NCBI RefSeq assembly: GCF_901827155.1
Contig: NZ_LR594659.1
Coordinates: 3,348,001 to 3,412,000 of the forward strand
From: Variovorax sp. PBL-H6
GTDB lineage: Bacteria; Pseudomonadota; Gammaproteobacteria; Burkholderiales; Burkholderiaceae_C
Length of the DNA stretch: 64,000 nt
Direction of reading: 5' to 3'
Shown: piece by piece, positions 44,981 to 54,024 of the stretch
Position numbering within the stretch: position 1 is the stretch's first letter
How the letters are laid out: each line of letters starts with the position of its first letter
Program-made: the position numbers and the translations under genes
Notes under the pieces: model-generated
Database searches by the model: none
Seen by the model: the letters and a program-made list of their open reading frames with translations, nothing else
Told to the model about the DNA's origin: nothing

Positions 44981-46594
44981 TCACTCCCACTCGATCGTCG
45001 CCGGCGGCTTGCTCGACACGTCGTAGGTCACCCGGTTGATCCCATGCACCTCGTTGATGATGCGGCCGGACACCTTCTTCAGCAGCGCATAGGGCAGCTC
45101 GGCCCAATCGGCGGTCATGAAGTCGCTGGTCTGCACGGCGCGCAGCGCGACCACGTAGTCGTACGTGCGGCCGTCTCCCATGACGCCCACGCTCTTCACC
45201 GGCAGGAAGACGGTGAAGGCCTGGCTGGTCAGGTCGTACCAGCTCTTGCCGGACGACGCGTCCTTGAAGTTGCGCAGCTCTTCGATGAAGATCGCGTCGG
45301 CCTGGCGTAGCAGATCGGCGTATTCCTTCTTCACCTCGCCAAGGATGCGCACGCCCAGGCCAGGGCCGGGGAATGGATGGCGGTACACCATCTCAGGCGG
45401 CAGGCCAAGGGCTACACCCAGCTCGCGCACCTCATCCTTGAAAAGGTCTCGCAGCGGCTCCAGCAACTTCAGGCCCAACTGCTCGGGCAGGCCGCCCACG
45501 TTATGGTGGCTCTTGATGGTGACGGCCTTCTTGCTCTTGGCGCCGCCCGACTCGATCACATCGGGATAGATGGTGCCCTGCGCCAGCCACTTGGCGCCCT
45601 TGGCGCCGGCGTTGGTGAGCTTGAGTGCCTCCTGCTTGAAAACGGTGATGAACTCGCCGCCGATGATCTTGCGCTTGGCCTCGGGGTCGTTCACACCGGC
45701 CAGCTTGCCCAGGAAGAGCTCGCTCGCATCGACGCGGATGACCTTGGCGTGAAGCTTGCCGACGAACATGTCCATCACGATGTCACCCTCGTCGAGGCGC
45801 AGCAGGCCGTGGTCGACGAACACACAGGTGAGCTGGTCGCCGATGGCTCGGTGGATCAGCGCCGCAGCGACCGAGGAGTCGACCCCGCCGGACAACCCGA
45901 GGATCACCTCCTCGTCGCCCACCTGCTTGCGGATTGCCTCCACGGCCTCGGCGATGTGGTCGCGCATGACCCAGTCAGGCCTGACGCCGCAGATGCCAAG
46001 CACGAAGCGCTCGAGGATGGCCTTGCCCTGCTGCGTGTGCGTGACCTCTGGGTGAAACTGCAGCGCATAGAAATGCCGTTCCTCGTCGGCCATTCCGGCA
46101 ATGGGACAGCTCTCGGTGGAGGCCATCAGCTTGAAGCCGGGCGGCAGCTCGGTGACCTTGTCGCCATGACTCATCCAGACGTTGAGCATGCCGTGCCCTT
46201 CGTCTGTATTGAAATCGGCGATGTCGCGCAGGAGCTCGGTGTGTCCGCGCGCACGCACCGCCGCGAAGCCGAATTCGCGCTTGTGTCCGCCTTCGACCTT
46301 GCCGCCGAGCTGGTGCGCCATCGTCTGCATGCCGTAGCAGATGCCCAGCACCGGCACGCCCAGCTCGAACACCGCCTGCGGTGCCTTGTCCGTCGACTCT
46401 TCATAGACGCTCGCATGGCTGCCGGAGAGGATCACGCCCTTGAGCGCACCGTCCTTCGCGTACTCGCGCACCCATTCGTCGGTGACGTCGCAGGGATGGA
46501 CTTCGGAATACACGTGCGCCTCGCGCACCCGACGGGCGATCAGTTGCGTGACTTGCGAGCCGAAGTCGAGGATGAGGATTTTCTGATGTTGCAT
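44981..46594 (-). CDS. guaA: GMP synthase (glutamine-hydrolysing)
   Basis: 537 residues. N-terminal glutamine amidotransferase with Cys in G-I-C-Y-G-M-Q and His/Glu in F-H-P-E-V; ATP pyrophosphatase P-loop L-S-G-G-V-D-S-S; C-terminal dimerisation domain ending K-P-P-A-T-I-E-W-E. It converts XMP to GMP. The ATG at 46594 lies 9 bases after guaB, so guaB-guaA form one operon of guanine nucleotide synthesis. Confidence 0.98.
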   Translation of the reverse strand: MQHQKILILDFGSQVTQLIARRVREAHVYSEVHPCDVTDEWVREYAKDGALKGVILSGSHASVYEESTDKAPQAVFELGVPVLGICYGMQTMAHQLGGKVEGGHKREFGFAAVRARGHTELLRDIADFNTDEGHGMLNVWMSHGDKVTELPPGFKLMASTESCPIAGMADEERHFYALQFHPEVTHTQQGKAILERFVLGICGVRPDWVMRDHIAEAVEAIRKQVGDEEVILGLSGGVDSSVAAALIHRAIGDQLTCVFVDHGLLRLDEGDIVMDMFVGKLHAKVIRVDASELFLGKLAGVNDPEAKRKIIGGEFITVFKQEALKLTNAGAKGAKWLAQGTIYPDVIESGGAKSKKAVTIKSHHNVGGLPEQLGLKLLEPLRDLFKDEVRELGVALGLPPEMVYRHPFPGPGLGVRILGEVKKEYADLLRQADAIFIEELRNFKDASSGKSWYDLTSQAFTVFLPVKSVGVMGDGRTYDYVVALRAVQTSDFMTADWAELPYALLKKVSGRIINEVHGINRVTYDVSSKPPATIEWE

Positions 46595-46603
46595 GGGCGA
46601 GTC

Positions 46604-48073
46604 TTATTCCGCCCGGTAATTCGGCGCTTCCTTGGTGATCTGCACGTCGTGTACGTGGCTCTCGCGGATACCGGCGGTGGTGATTTCGACGAACTCGGCC
46701 TTGGTCTTCATTTCTTCGATGGTGGCGCAGCCGCAGTAGCCCATGCTGGCGCGCAAGCCGCCGGACATCTGGTAGACGATGGAGACCATCGACCCCTTGT
46801 AGGGCACGCGGCCTTCGATACCCTCGGGAACCAGCTTGTCAGCGTTGGGATTGCCGGTGCTCGATTCCTGGAAGTAGCGGTCGGCACTGCCCTGCTGCAT
46901 GGCGCCGATGGAGCCCATGCCACGGTAGCTCTTGTAGCTGCGGCCCTGGAACAGCACGATCTCTCCCGGGGCCTCTTCGGTGCCGGCGAACATGCCACCC
47001 ATCATCACGGTGCTGGCACCGGCAGCGATGGCCTTGGCGATGTCGCCCGAATAGCGAATGCCGCCGTCTGCAATCAGCGGTATGCCGCTGCCCTGCAGCG
47101 CTGTTGCGACGCTGTCCACTGCCATGATCTGCGGCACGCCAACACCTGCCACGATGCGCGTGGTGCAGATGGAGCCCGGGCCGATGCCGACCTTGACGGC
47201 ATCGGCGCCCGCATCGGCCAACGCGCGGGCGGCATCGCCGGTGGCGATGTTGCCGCCGATCACATCGACCTGCGGGTAGTTCTTCTTCACCCAGCGCACC
47301 CGTTCGATTACGCCGGCGCTGTGGCCATGGGCGGTGTCGACCACGATCGCATCGACACCGGCCTTGACCAGCGCCTCGACGCGCTCTTCCGTGCCCTCGC
47401 CCACACCCACGGCCGCGCCTACGCGCAGCCGGCCGCTGGCGTCGCGCGCGGCATTGGGAAAGCTGGTCTGCTTGGTGATGTCCTTGACGGTGATCAGGCC
47501 CTTGAGCTCCCAGGCGTTGTTGATCACCAGCAGGCGCTCGAGCTTGTGCTTGTTGAGCAGGGCCTTGGCCTCGCTCAGTGTCGTGCCGTCGGGCACGGTG
47601 ATCAGCTTCTCGCGCGGGGTCATGATCTCACTCACCGGCACGTCGTAGCGGCTCTCGAAGCGAAGGTCGCGGCCCGTGACGATGCCGACCACCTTGCCGC
47701 CGTCCACCACCGGGAAACCGGAGATGCCGAGCTCTTCCGACAGCTGCAAGACCTGCAGCACGGTATGGGTGGGCGTGATCACCACCGGGTCGCGCAGCAC
47801 GCCCGATTCGTACCGCTTGACCTTGGCCACGTGAGCGGCCTGCTCGGCGGCGGTGAGATTCTTGTGCACGATCCCGATGCCGCCCTCTTGCGCAATGGCG
47901 ATCGCGAGGCGCGCTTCGGTCACCGTGTCCATGGCCGCGGAGACCAGCGGCAGGTTCAGCGTGATATTGCGGGAGAGCTTGGTGGCGAGGGATGTGTCCT
48001 TGGGGAGGACCTGGGAGAAGGCTGGCACCAGCAACACGTCGTCGAAGGTGAGCGCTTTGCCGAGAAGGCGCAT
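46604..48073 (-). CDS. guaB: IMP dehydrogenase
   Basis: 489 residues, the usual length. The N-terminus is [14 protein letters not shown]. Two CBS domains (about 95-205) interrupt the TIM barrel. The catalytic loop [10 protein letters not shown] holds the active Cys, and the flap contains R-G-M-G-S-I-G-A-M. It converts IMP to XMP with NAD+. The frame extends upstream to 48136, but ATG 48073 gives the conserved N-terminus. Divergent from the DUF4124 gene. Confidence 0.98.
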   Translation of the reverse strand: MRLLGKALTFDDVLLVPAFSQVLPKDTSLATKLSRNITLNLPLVSAAMDTVTEARLAIAIAQEGGIGIVHKNLTAAEQAAHVAKVKRYESGVLRDPVVITPTHTVLQVLQLSEELGISGFPVVDGGKVVGIVTGRDLRFESRYDVPVSEIMTPREKLITVPDGTTLSEAKALLNKHKLERLLVINNAWELKGLITVKDITKQTSFPNAARDASGRLRVGAAVGVGEGTEERVEALVKAGVDAIVVDTAHGHSAGVIERVRWVKKNYPQVDVIGGNIATGDAARALADAGADAVKVGIGPGSICTTRIVAGVGVPQIMAVDSVATALQGSGIPLIADGGIRYSGDIAKAIAAGASTVMMGGMFAGTEEAPGEIVLFQGRSYKSYRGMGSIGAMQQGSADRYFQESSTGNPNADKLVPEGIEGRVPYKGSMVSIVYQMSGGLRASMGYCGCATIEEMKTKAEFVEITTAGIRESHVHDVQITKEAPNYRAE

Positions 48074-48223
48074 GGGTGAAGCTCCAAAAGACGGATTGTA
48101 ACGATGGGCCCATGTCCAGCCGACGTGCGGGCTCATCGCGAATGTTGGCCAAATGCCTCGCCGAACCTGGAAAAGCGCAAGGGAAACGTTGCAAAACGTA
48201 AGTCGCGGCTAAACTGCCACCTC

Positions 48224-48763
48224 ATGAAGCTCGCGCACCTGCTCGTACTCGGATCGGCCTGCCTCCTTGGGGCGACAGCCGCTCAGGCCCAATGGCAATG
48301 GGTCGACCAGAACAACAAGAAGGTCTTCAGCGACCAGGCACCACCCCCCGATATTCCCGACAAGAACATCCTTCGCCGCCCCGGCGCCGCTTCCTCTCGC
48401 CTCAGCTTCAGTCCCGCTCCCGCGGCCGCGCCGGAGGCGGACAGTACGCAGGCTGCCGCCTCGCCGGCTGCGGCCCCGCGCCCGCCGGGCGGCGCCAAGC
48501 CCCCCGGCGTGGACAAGGAACTCGAGGAAAAGACTCGCAAAGCCGAGGAGGCCGAGAAGGCCAAGCAGGCTGCGGAGGCGCAGAAGGTGGCCCAGGCCAA
48601 GACCGAAAACTGCAAGCGCGCACGTGAAGGCAAGGCCACGATGGACAGCGGCATCCGCGTCGCCCGCCTGAATGCTCAGGGCGAGCGCGAGATCATGGAC
48701 GACAAGCTGCGCGCCGCCGAAGCGCAGCGGCTGCAGTCGTTGATCGACAGCGACTGCAAGTAG
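48224..48763 (+). CDS. Secreted DUF4124-domain protein
   Basis: 179 residues with signal peptide (MKLAHLLVLGSACLLGATAA, cleavage after A-Q-A). The mature N-terminus Q-W-Q-W-V-D-Q-N-N-K-K-V-F-S-D is the DUF4124 motif (W-x-W-x-D-x-x-G-x-x-x-x-S-D). A Pro/Ala-rich linker and a Lys/Glu/Ala-rich coiled-coil segment (about 100-135) follow, ending with two Cys. The function is unknown; these proteins are periplasmic. No strong ribosome-binding site is seen at ATG 48224. Confidence 0.88.
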   Translation: MKLAHLLVLGSACLLGATAAQAQWQWVDQNNKKVFSDQAPPPDIPDKNILRRPGAASSRLSFSPAPAAAPEADSTQAAASPAAAPRPPGGAKPPGVDKELEEKTRKAEEAEKAKQAAEAQKVAQAKTENCKRAREGKATMDSGIRVARLNAQGEREIMDDKLRAAEAQRLQSLIDSDCK

Positions 48764-48773
48764 TCGAACGGCT

Positions 48774-49106
48774 TCAGTACCCCGCTTTGCCGCCCTTGCG
48801 CCGGCGTGCGAAGAGTCCCGTCCCCCTCGCCCCCTGTTGCCGGAATCGCTCGCGTCGTGCGATCTTCGGATCGACCGTCAGTGGACGGCACAGCTCGATG
48901 CGGTCGAGCGCATGCAGCGGCTGTTCCCATTCCACGGCGCGGCCCCAGATGCCGGGCACCATGGCTTGCAAATCAAGCTGCGGATAGCGCGCGGGCAGGC
49001 TGCTCGACTGCACTGCATCGCGCACGGTAGCGCCATCTGCCAAGTCGAGTTCCTCTTCGAACACCTCGCGTGGCGCCGGCGAATACGCAACCGTCACGTG
49101 GAGCAT
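48774..49106 (-). CDS. rnfH: RnfH-family protein
   Basis: 110 residues of the RnfH/UPF0125 ubiquitin-like family, with the typical V-A-Y-S-P and I-E-L-C-R-P-L-T-V-D-P-K segments (the latter the C-terminal family signature) and a basic tail. The start ATG overlaps the ratA stop (TGATG). In many proteobacteria ratA-rnfH are adjacent to smpB, as here. The exact role is unsettled. Confidence 0.92.
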   Translation of the reverse strand: MLHVTVAYSPAPREVFEEELDLADGATVRDAVQSSSLPARYPQLDLQAMVPGIWGRAVEWEQPLHALDRIELCRPLTVDPKIARRERFRQQGARGTGLFARRRKGGKAGY

Positions 49107-49552
49107 CAGCTCTGGCCGTAGATATGCTCAGCGCGCTTGACGAAGGCTTCGACCAGGTTGGAGGCGATCTTGTCGAACACCGGCCCGACCAGCGCCTGCA
49201 GCGCGAAATTGCTGAAGCCATAGCTGAGATTGAGTTCGACGCGGCAGGCGCGTTCGCCCTCCTCTCCCACGGGGGTGAACTTCCAGACCCCGTCGAGATT
49301 GGAAAAGGGGCCATCGACCAGTCGCAGATGCACCTCGCGGCCCGGCACATGGGTGTTGCGAGTGGTGAAGCTGTGATGGAAGCCGCTGAAGGCCAGCCCT
49401 ACCTCCGCCGTCATGCCACCTTCGTCCTGCTCGATCACGCGGGCCTTGTCGCACCACGGGAGGAACTCAGGATATTTCGCCACGTCAATGACCAGGCTGT
49501 ACATTTCCTCGGCGCTGTACCAGATCAGGATGGACTTGTGGACTGCTTTCAT
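49106..49552 (-). CDS. ratA: RatA/COQ10 START-domain protein (ubiquinone-binding or ribosome-associated toxin)
   Basis: 148 residues of the polyketide-cyclase/START fold (COQ10/RatA family): Y-S-A-E-E-M-Y-S-L-V-I-D-V-A-K-Y-P, E-F-L-P-W-C and the C-terminal helix A-S-N-L-V-E-A-F. RatA in E. coli was described as blocking ribosome subunit association, while homologues bind coenzyme Q; the sequence does not decide between them. Divergent from smpB. Confidence 0.9.
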   Translation of the reverse strand: MKAVHKSILIWYSAEEMYSLVIDVAKYPEFLPWCDKARVIEQDEGGMTAEVGLAFSGFHHSFTTRNTHVPGREVHLRLVDGPFSNLDGVWKFTPVGEEGERACRVELNLSYGFSNFALQALVGPVFDKIASNLVEAFVKRAEHIYGQS

Positions 49553-49640
49553 GAGATCGGCTGGAGGCGGCGTTCGATTGTATGAAGGGCCGCCACGCTG
49601 ACCGTTCCGCCGCCTCGCGCGACCGCCGCGACTCGGGCCA

Positions 49641-49669
49641 TTCAGCAGCGCTGGTTCATTTCATAGAAT
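49641..49669 (+). promoter_or_regulatory. Possible sigma-70 promoter for smpB
   Basis: TTCAGC (49641-49646), a 17-base spacer and TAGAAT (49664-49669). The -10 matches 5 of 6 positions and the -35 only about 3 of 6. The spacing and the position 61 bases before the smpB ATG support it modestly. Confidence 0.4.
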
Positions 49670-49729
49670 CGCACGGGTGTGTGCGTTTGACCGTTGTGTG
49701 GATGCCATGCGCCCCCACCTGACGAAGCC

Positions 49730-50206
49730 ATGGCCACCAAGAAACAAGACACCTCCTCCCGGATCGCCGACAACAAGAAGGCAGCGTACAACTATTTCTT
49801 CGAAGAGCGCTTCGAGGCCGGCATGGTGCTGGAAGGCTGGGAGGTCAAGTCGCTGCGCGAGGGCAAGGTGCAGCTGACCGATGGCTATGTGGTGGTCCGG
49901 GACGGGGAGCTGTTCGTGATCGGCTGCCAGATCAATCCGTTGAAATCCGCCTCGACGCACATCAACCCGGACTCGGTGCGCACCAAGAAGCTGTTGCTGC
50001 ACAAGGAGCAGATCCGCCGCCTCGTGGGCAAGGTCGAGCAGAAGGGCTACACGCTGGTCCCGCTCAACCTGCATTGGAAAGCCGGCAAGGTGAAATGCGA
50101 GATCGCACTGGCCAAGGGTAAAGCCGAGCACGACAAGCGCGACACCATCAAGGACCGCGAAGGCAAGCGGGAAGTCGAGCGCGCGATGAAGAGCCGCAAC
50201 CGCTGA
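49730..50206 (+). CDS. smpB: SsrA-binding protein SmpB
   Basis: 158 residues. Motifs: [26 protein letters not shown] and the C-terminal [13 protein letters not shown] helix (here [10 protein letters not shown]), needed for tmRNA accommodation. It delivers tmRNA to stalled ribosomes. The ssrA gene itself is not in this window. Confidence 0.97.
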   Translation: MATKKQDTSSRIADNKKAAYNYFFEERFEAGMVLEGWEVKSLREGKVQLTDGYVVVRDGELFVIGCQINPLKSASTHINPDSVRTKKLLLHKEQIRRLVGKVEQKGYTLVPLNLHWKAGKVKCEIALAKGKAEHDKRDTIKDREGKREVERAMKSRNR

Positions 50207-50217
50207 AGGACAACGCC

Positions 50218-50799
50218 ATGGCTGCCAGACCGCTCGACGCTCAGAGAACCAAGCCCCTCGAGGGCGGCCCCAGCTTCTCGCTGCGCAACCGCCTGCTGCG
50301 CGCGGCCTGGAACGTGAGCTGGGCAGTGCTGGCCTCCTGGACGCCACCGCAGATGCGCTTCTGGCGGCGGTTCCTGCTCAAGCTCTTCGGCGCGCAGCTG
50401 GGCGAAGCCTGCGATGTGCGCGGCAGCGCGCGGGTCTGGTACCCGCCCCACCTGCACCTCGCTGATCGCGCTCTGCTCGCCGAGCGGGTCAATTGCTACA
50501 ACATGGCGCCGATCACGCTGGGCCGTGCCGCGCTGGTGTCGCAGGGCGCGCATCTTTGCGCCGGCAGCCACGACATCGCGTCGGCCACCTTCCAGTTGAC
50601 CGCCAGCCCCATCACCATCGGCGCGGGCGCCTGGATCGCGGCCGAGGCCTTCGTCGGTCCGGGCGTGGACGTGGGCGAAGGCGCGGTGCTCGGCGCGCGC
50701 GCCGTGGCCTTCCGATCGCTTGATGCCTGGACCGTCTATGGCGGGAACCCCGCGAAGGCGATCAAGCCGCGGGTGCTGCGAGCTGTCGACCACGGCTGA
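50218..50799 (+). CDS. WcaF-like hexapeptide-repeat acetyltransferase
   Basis: 193 residues of the left-handed beta-helix (hexapeptide) family: repeats such as I-T-L-G-R-A-A-L-V and I-T-I-G-A-G-A-W-I, the C-terminal V-Y-G-G-N-P-A-K. It resembles WcaF/colanic-acid or NodL-type O-acetyltransferases. The N-terminal region carries a hydrophobic stretch near residues 28-40. It lies 11 bases after smpB with no polysaccharide genes nearby, so its substrate is unknown. Confidence 0.85.
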   Translation: MAARPLDAQRTKPLEGGPSFSLRNRLLRAAWNVSWAVLASWTPPQMRFWRRFLLKLFGAQLGEACDVRGSARVWYPPHLHLADRALLAERVNCYNMAPITLGRAALVSQGAHLCAGSHDIASATFQLTASPITIGAGAWIAAEAFVGPGVDVGEGAVLGARAVAFRSLDAWTVYGGNPAKAIKPRVLRAVDHG

Positions 50800-50853
50800 C
50801 GTTTTTTTCGAGGCGCAGGGAATAAGCTGCGGTCTTCCGGCGTTCATGCAGCA

Positions 50854-51363
50854 ATGGATTCCCGCGCACTCATCGACCAGATCCCCAGCCTCAGGCGCTA
50901 TGCACGCGCCCTGACCGGCGACGCATGGGCGGCCGATGACCTGGTGCAGGACACACTGGAACGCGCCTGCCGCAAGTGGCAGCTGTGGATCGTCGGCAGC
51001 GACCTGCGGGCTTGGCTGTTCACCATCATGCACAACGTCTTTGCGAGCCAGGTCCGCCGCGCACCGCCACGCGCTGTAGTCGACATCGACGAAGTCGCCG
51101 CGCAGCTGCCCAGCACGGAGGGTGCGCGCGACCGTGCCATAGACCTGCAGCGTTGCCTGTTGCTCCTGCCGGAGGAGCAGCGCGCCGCGTTGCTGCTGGT
51201 GGCGCTCGAAGACATGTCCTATGCGCAGCTGTCCAGGGTGCTGAACGTTCCGCTCGGCACCGTCATGTCCCGCCTGGCGCGAGCGCGCGTGCGCCTGCAG
51301 GAACTGATGGAAGGCGCCCCGCCGCCGGCAGCCAGCCGCCCAGGGCTGCGCCGCCTCAAGTAA
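50854..51363 (+). CDS. ECF sigma factor
   Basis: 169 residues. Region 2 (about 10-65): A-R-A-L-T-G-D-A-W-A-A-D-D-L-V-Q-D-T, D-L-R-A-W-L-F-T-I-M. Region 4 (about 100-150): L-L-P-E-E-Q-R-A-A-L-L-L-V and the HTH S-Y-A-Q-L-S-R-V-L-N-V-P. No region 3, typical of ECF sigma factors. The next gene, 11 bases after, encodes a one-pass membrane protein that is its probable anti-sigma factor. Target genes may include the lipoprotein further downstream. Confidence 0.92.
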   Translation: MDSRALIDQIPSLRRYARALTGDAWAADDLVQDTLERACRKWQLWIVGSDLRAWLFTIMHNVFASQVRRAPPRAVVDIDEVAAQLPSTEGARDRAIDLQRCLLLLPEEQRAALLLVALEDMSYAQLSRVLNVPLGTVMSRLARARVRLQELMEGAPPPAASRPGLRRLK

Positions 51364-51374
51364 AGCGCATCGCC

Positions 51375-52115
51375 ATGAAGCCGCCTTCATCCTCGGCCCC
51401 CGACACCGACCAGCCCGCCTGGCGGACGCAGCGCGACGCGCTGCGCCGGCTGCACAGCGAGGTGCTGGACGAGTCCATCCCGCCTTCCCTGCTGGCAGCC
51501 GCCGAAATGGTGGCGGCGCGCCAGGATCAGCATGCGCGCTGGATGCGCTGGAGCGGCATAGCGGCCGGGCTGCTTGTCGCGTTTGGCGCCGGCTGGCTAG
51601 GCAGCGCCGAATGGACAACGCAGCGCCAGGCCTTGCAGGCCAAGGCACCGCCCACACGCGAGTTCGTACATGCTGCCGCGGTGGCGCATGCCCTCTACGC
51701 GCCGGAGAAGCGACATCCCGTCGAGGTTGCCGCGGCCGAGCAGGACCATCTGGTGCAATGGCTTTCCAAGCGGCTGAACAAGCCGCTCAAGGTGCCCGAG
51801 CTGTCGGCGCAGGGCTACGCGCTGGTCGGCGGGCGTCTGGTGCCCGGCAGCCAGGGCGCGCGGGCACAGTTCATGTTCGAGCGCGGGGATGGCGAGCGCC
51901 TGACGCTCTACATCGGCAGCCTGGACGCCTCTGCGATACAGCCGACACAGCAGCAGCCGCAGCCGCTTCCGGGAGAAACAGCGTTCCGCTACTCGGCGGA
52001 GGGGCCAGTGTCCAGCTTCTACTGGGTCGACCAAGGCTTCGGCTACGCACTCACCGGCAACCTGCCCCGTGAAGTGCTGCTGAGCCTGGCAGGCGCGGTG
52101 TACCGCCAGCTTTGA
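51375..52115 (+). CDS. Membrane anti-sigma factor
   Basis: 246 residues: a cytoplasmic N-terminal region (about 1-58), one transmembrane helix (about 59-76, W-S-G-I-A-A-G-L-L-V-A-F-G-A-G-W), and a periplasmic domain of 170 residues (L-P-G-E-T-A-F-R-Y, F-Y-W-V-D-Q-G-F-G-Y). This is the common layout of anti-sigma factors paired with small ECF sigmas. No zinc-binding HxxxCxxC motif is present. The signal sensed is unknown. Confidence 0.85.
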   Translation: MKPPSSSAPDTDQPAWRTQRDALRRLHSEVLDESIPPSLLAAAEMVAARQDQHARWMRWSGIAAGLLVAFGAGWLGSAEWTTQRQALQAKAPPTREFVHAAAVAHALYAPEKRHPVEVAAAEQDHLVQWLSKRLNKPLKVPELSAQGYALVGGRLVPGSQGARAQFMFERGDGERLTLYIGSLDASAIQPTQQQPQPLPGETAFRYSAEGPVSSFYWVDQGFGYALTGNLPREVLLSLAGAVYRQL

Positions 52116-52183
52116 TGGAAGGCCGGAACGCGAGCCGCGTCGGCCTGTTTGGTGTGTTTGTTCAACAAGGAGAAAACTTCATC

Positions 52184-52573
52184 ATGAAACTGCTCAGCGC
52201 CTCGATTCTCGCGGCTGCACTGCTTGCCGGCTGCGGCGGCATGTCCAGGATGGCCTCGGCGCCAGACACCCCGACCCGGACCGCCGACGGCGTGCTGATC
52301 GGGCCGACCGGCATGACGCTCTACACCTTCGACCGCGACGCCGCCGGCAGCGGCAAGTCGGCCTGCAACGGACCCTGCGCGACGAACTGGCCGCCGCTGC
52401 TGGCACCCGAGATGGCCAAGCCGATGGGCGCATACACCATCGTCATGCGTGACGACGGCAAGCGCCAATGGGCGTACAAGGGCTCGCCGCTGTACTACTG
52501 GAGCAAGGACGCCAAAACCGGTGACAAGACCGGCGACGGCGTCAACAACGTCTGGAAGCTGGCGCGGCCCTGA
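52184..52573 (+). CDS. Secreted lipoprotein with Yx(F/W/Y)xxD repeats (COG4315 type)
   Basis: 129 residues. Lipobox L-L-A-G-C at about 14-18; the mature part has the repeat motif L-Y-T-F-D-R-D and P-L-Y-Y-W-S-K-D, with one Cys pair (A-C-N-G-P-C-A-T-N-W-P-P). Family members are periplasmic or surface lipoproteins of unknown function, often next to ECF sigma/anti-sigma genes, as here. ATG 52184 follows AAGGAGAA. Confidence 0.9.
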   Translation: MKLLSASILAAALLAGCGGMSRMASAPDTPTRTADGVLIGPTGMTLYTFDRDAAGSGKSACNGPCATNWPPLLAPEMAKPMGAYTIVMRDDGKRQWAYKGSPLYYWSKDAKTGDKTGDGVNNVWKLARP

Positions 52574-52594
52574 CCAGCACCAGGGGTGCTGCGA

Positions 52595-53047
52595 TCAGCA
52601 GTTCCCCTTCTTCGCCTGCCCGGGCGGGCAGTGGTAACGACCACCATGGCGACCATCGTCATGGCCGCGATGGCCGTGACGATCGTCGTGCCGCTCGTCG
52701 TGGTCGTGACGGTCATCCCGATAGCCGCGCCTTTCCGCCCGCCGCCAGTTTGGTTCGGACCAGCGCCAGCCACCATCCGCACGCACCCAGTTGCCGGGTG
52801 CATAGACATAGTCCGGCCGCGCGCGTTCCCAGTAGCCCGCGCGCCAGCCATAGTCGTTCTGCTGCCAATGCCAGTTGCCCGGCACCCAGACAAAACCGGC
52901 GCGCGGTGCTGGCACGACCTCATACCGAGGCGCCGGCGGCGCGATGGTGATGAGGCCGGGCACGTTGATGTTGACCGACACCTGGGCCGATGCCCCCACG
53001 GACGCCGAAGCCGCGACAACGGCCAGCAGAAAAGCAGAAAGACGCAT
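52595..53047 (-). CDS. Secreted YXWGXW-repeat protein with a His/Asp/Arg-rich tail
   Basis: 150 residues with signal peptide (MRLSAFLLAVVAASASVGAS, cleavage at A-Q). The mature part has the aromatic repeats F-V-W-V-P-G-N-W, Y-G-W-R-A-G-Y-W and Y-V-Y-A-P-G-N-W, the YXWGXW family (envelope proteins of unknown role). The C-terminal about 45 residues are very rich in His, Asp and Arg (H-D-H-D-E-R-H-D-D-R-H-G-H), which suggests metal binding. ATG 53047 is preceded by AGGGGG. It faces the sigma/lipoprotein genes tail to tail. Confidence 0.88.
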   Translation of the reverse strand: MRLSAFLLAVVAASASVGASAQVSVNINVPGLITIAPPAPRYEVVPAPRAGFVWVPGNWHWQQNDYGWRAGYWERARPDYVYAPGNWVRADGGWRWSEPNWRRAERRGYRDDRHDHDERHDDRHGHRGHDDGRHGGRYHCPPGQAKKGNC

Positions 53048-53120
53048 CGATATCCCCCTCATTGGATGAAAAGTCTTGAACGCGCCCGAGCCGGGCGCGA
53101 AATCGGTGGAAGCACGGATG

Positions 53121-54020
53121 CTATTGGGTTCCGCGGACTGATAAGGCCGCCGCGCGTCGGCCGCGCAGGCCGAACCACTCGTTGAACACCAGGGCTCCAA
53201 TCACGAGTGCGCCGCCCATCACCACCGTCGGCGACGGCGCCTCGCCCGCGCCGACCCACGCCAGCGTGATGCCGAAAATGATCTCAAGCAGTGCGAGCAA
53301 GGCCACTTCGGGCGCCTTCAGCACCCGCGCGCACAAGACGGAGAGCACGCAGGGAATCGCAAGCTGGAACAAACCCAGGAACGCAAGCAAGCCGATGTCG
53401 CGTGCGTTGGCCTGGAAAGGCCAGGCCAGCGGCAGCGTCAACAGCGAAGAAAGTGCAGCGCCCACCAGCACCGAGGGCACGAGGTCCACGTCGTGCCCCT
53501 TCGCGTGGGCATGTTGCACCACGGTCCAGTTGCAGGCGCCGGCCAGGGGCACGCACAGCGCCACCAGCGTGCCGGCCAGCAGCCCTTCTCCCAGTTGGGT
53601 GCCGTACATCCAGCCGATGCCCAGGCCGGCCATCACGATGGCCGCCCAGGTACGCGCCGGCAGCCGGTGACCAATGAAGAGCCGGGAAGCGAGCGCGGTC
53701 AGGAGCGGCCCGAGGGCCATGGTCACGAGCACATTGGCCACGCTGGTCAGCGTAAGCGCCACCATGAAGGCAGTGAACATCACGCACCAGCAAACGCCGG
53801 AGATCCAGAGCGCCCGGCTGCCGGTACGGACCTTCGAGAACACGGCCCGGCCCTGCCAGACCGGCAGGATCACCAGCAATGCCGCGAGAGTGAAGAAGCT
53901 GCGCCAGAAGGTGACCTCGAAGCTGCGCGCATGCTCGAGGTGGCGCGTGATGACGCCCGCAGTAGCCCACATCAGGGTCACTGCGACCATCAGCCAGATG
54001 GCGCGGCCGTGGGTGAGCAC
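53121..54020 (-). CDS. EamA/DMT-family transporter
   Basis: 299 residues with about ten transmembrane helices in two EamA halves (W-A-T-A-G-V-I-T-R-H in the first, L-L-E-I-I-F-G-I-T-L-A-W in the second). Drug/metabolite exporter superfamily; the substrate is unknown. The GTG at 54020 begins 4 bases after the typA stop, so it may be translated from the typA transcript. The frame is open further upstream, inside typA, but without family similarity. Confidence 0.87.
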   Translation of the reverse strand: MLTHGRAIWLMVAVTLMWATAGVITRHLEHARSFEVTFWRSFFTLAALLVILPVWQGRAVFSKVRTGSRALWISGVCWCVMFTAFMVALTLTSVANVLVTMALGPLLTALASRLFIGHRLPARTWAAIVMAGLGIGWMYGTQLGEGLLAGTLVALCVPLAGACNWTVVQHAHAKGHDVDLVPSVLVGAALSSLLTLPLAWPFQANARDIGLLAFLGLFQLAIPCVLSVLCARVLKAPEVALLALLEIIFGITLAWVGAGEAPSPTVVMGGALVIGALVFNEWFGLRGRRAAALSVRGTQ

Positions 54021-54024
54021 AGCC

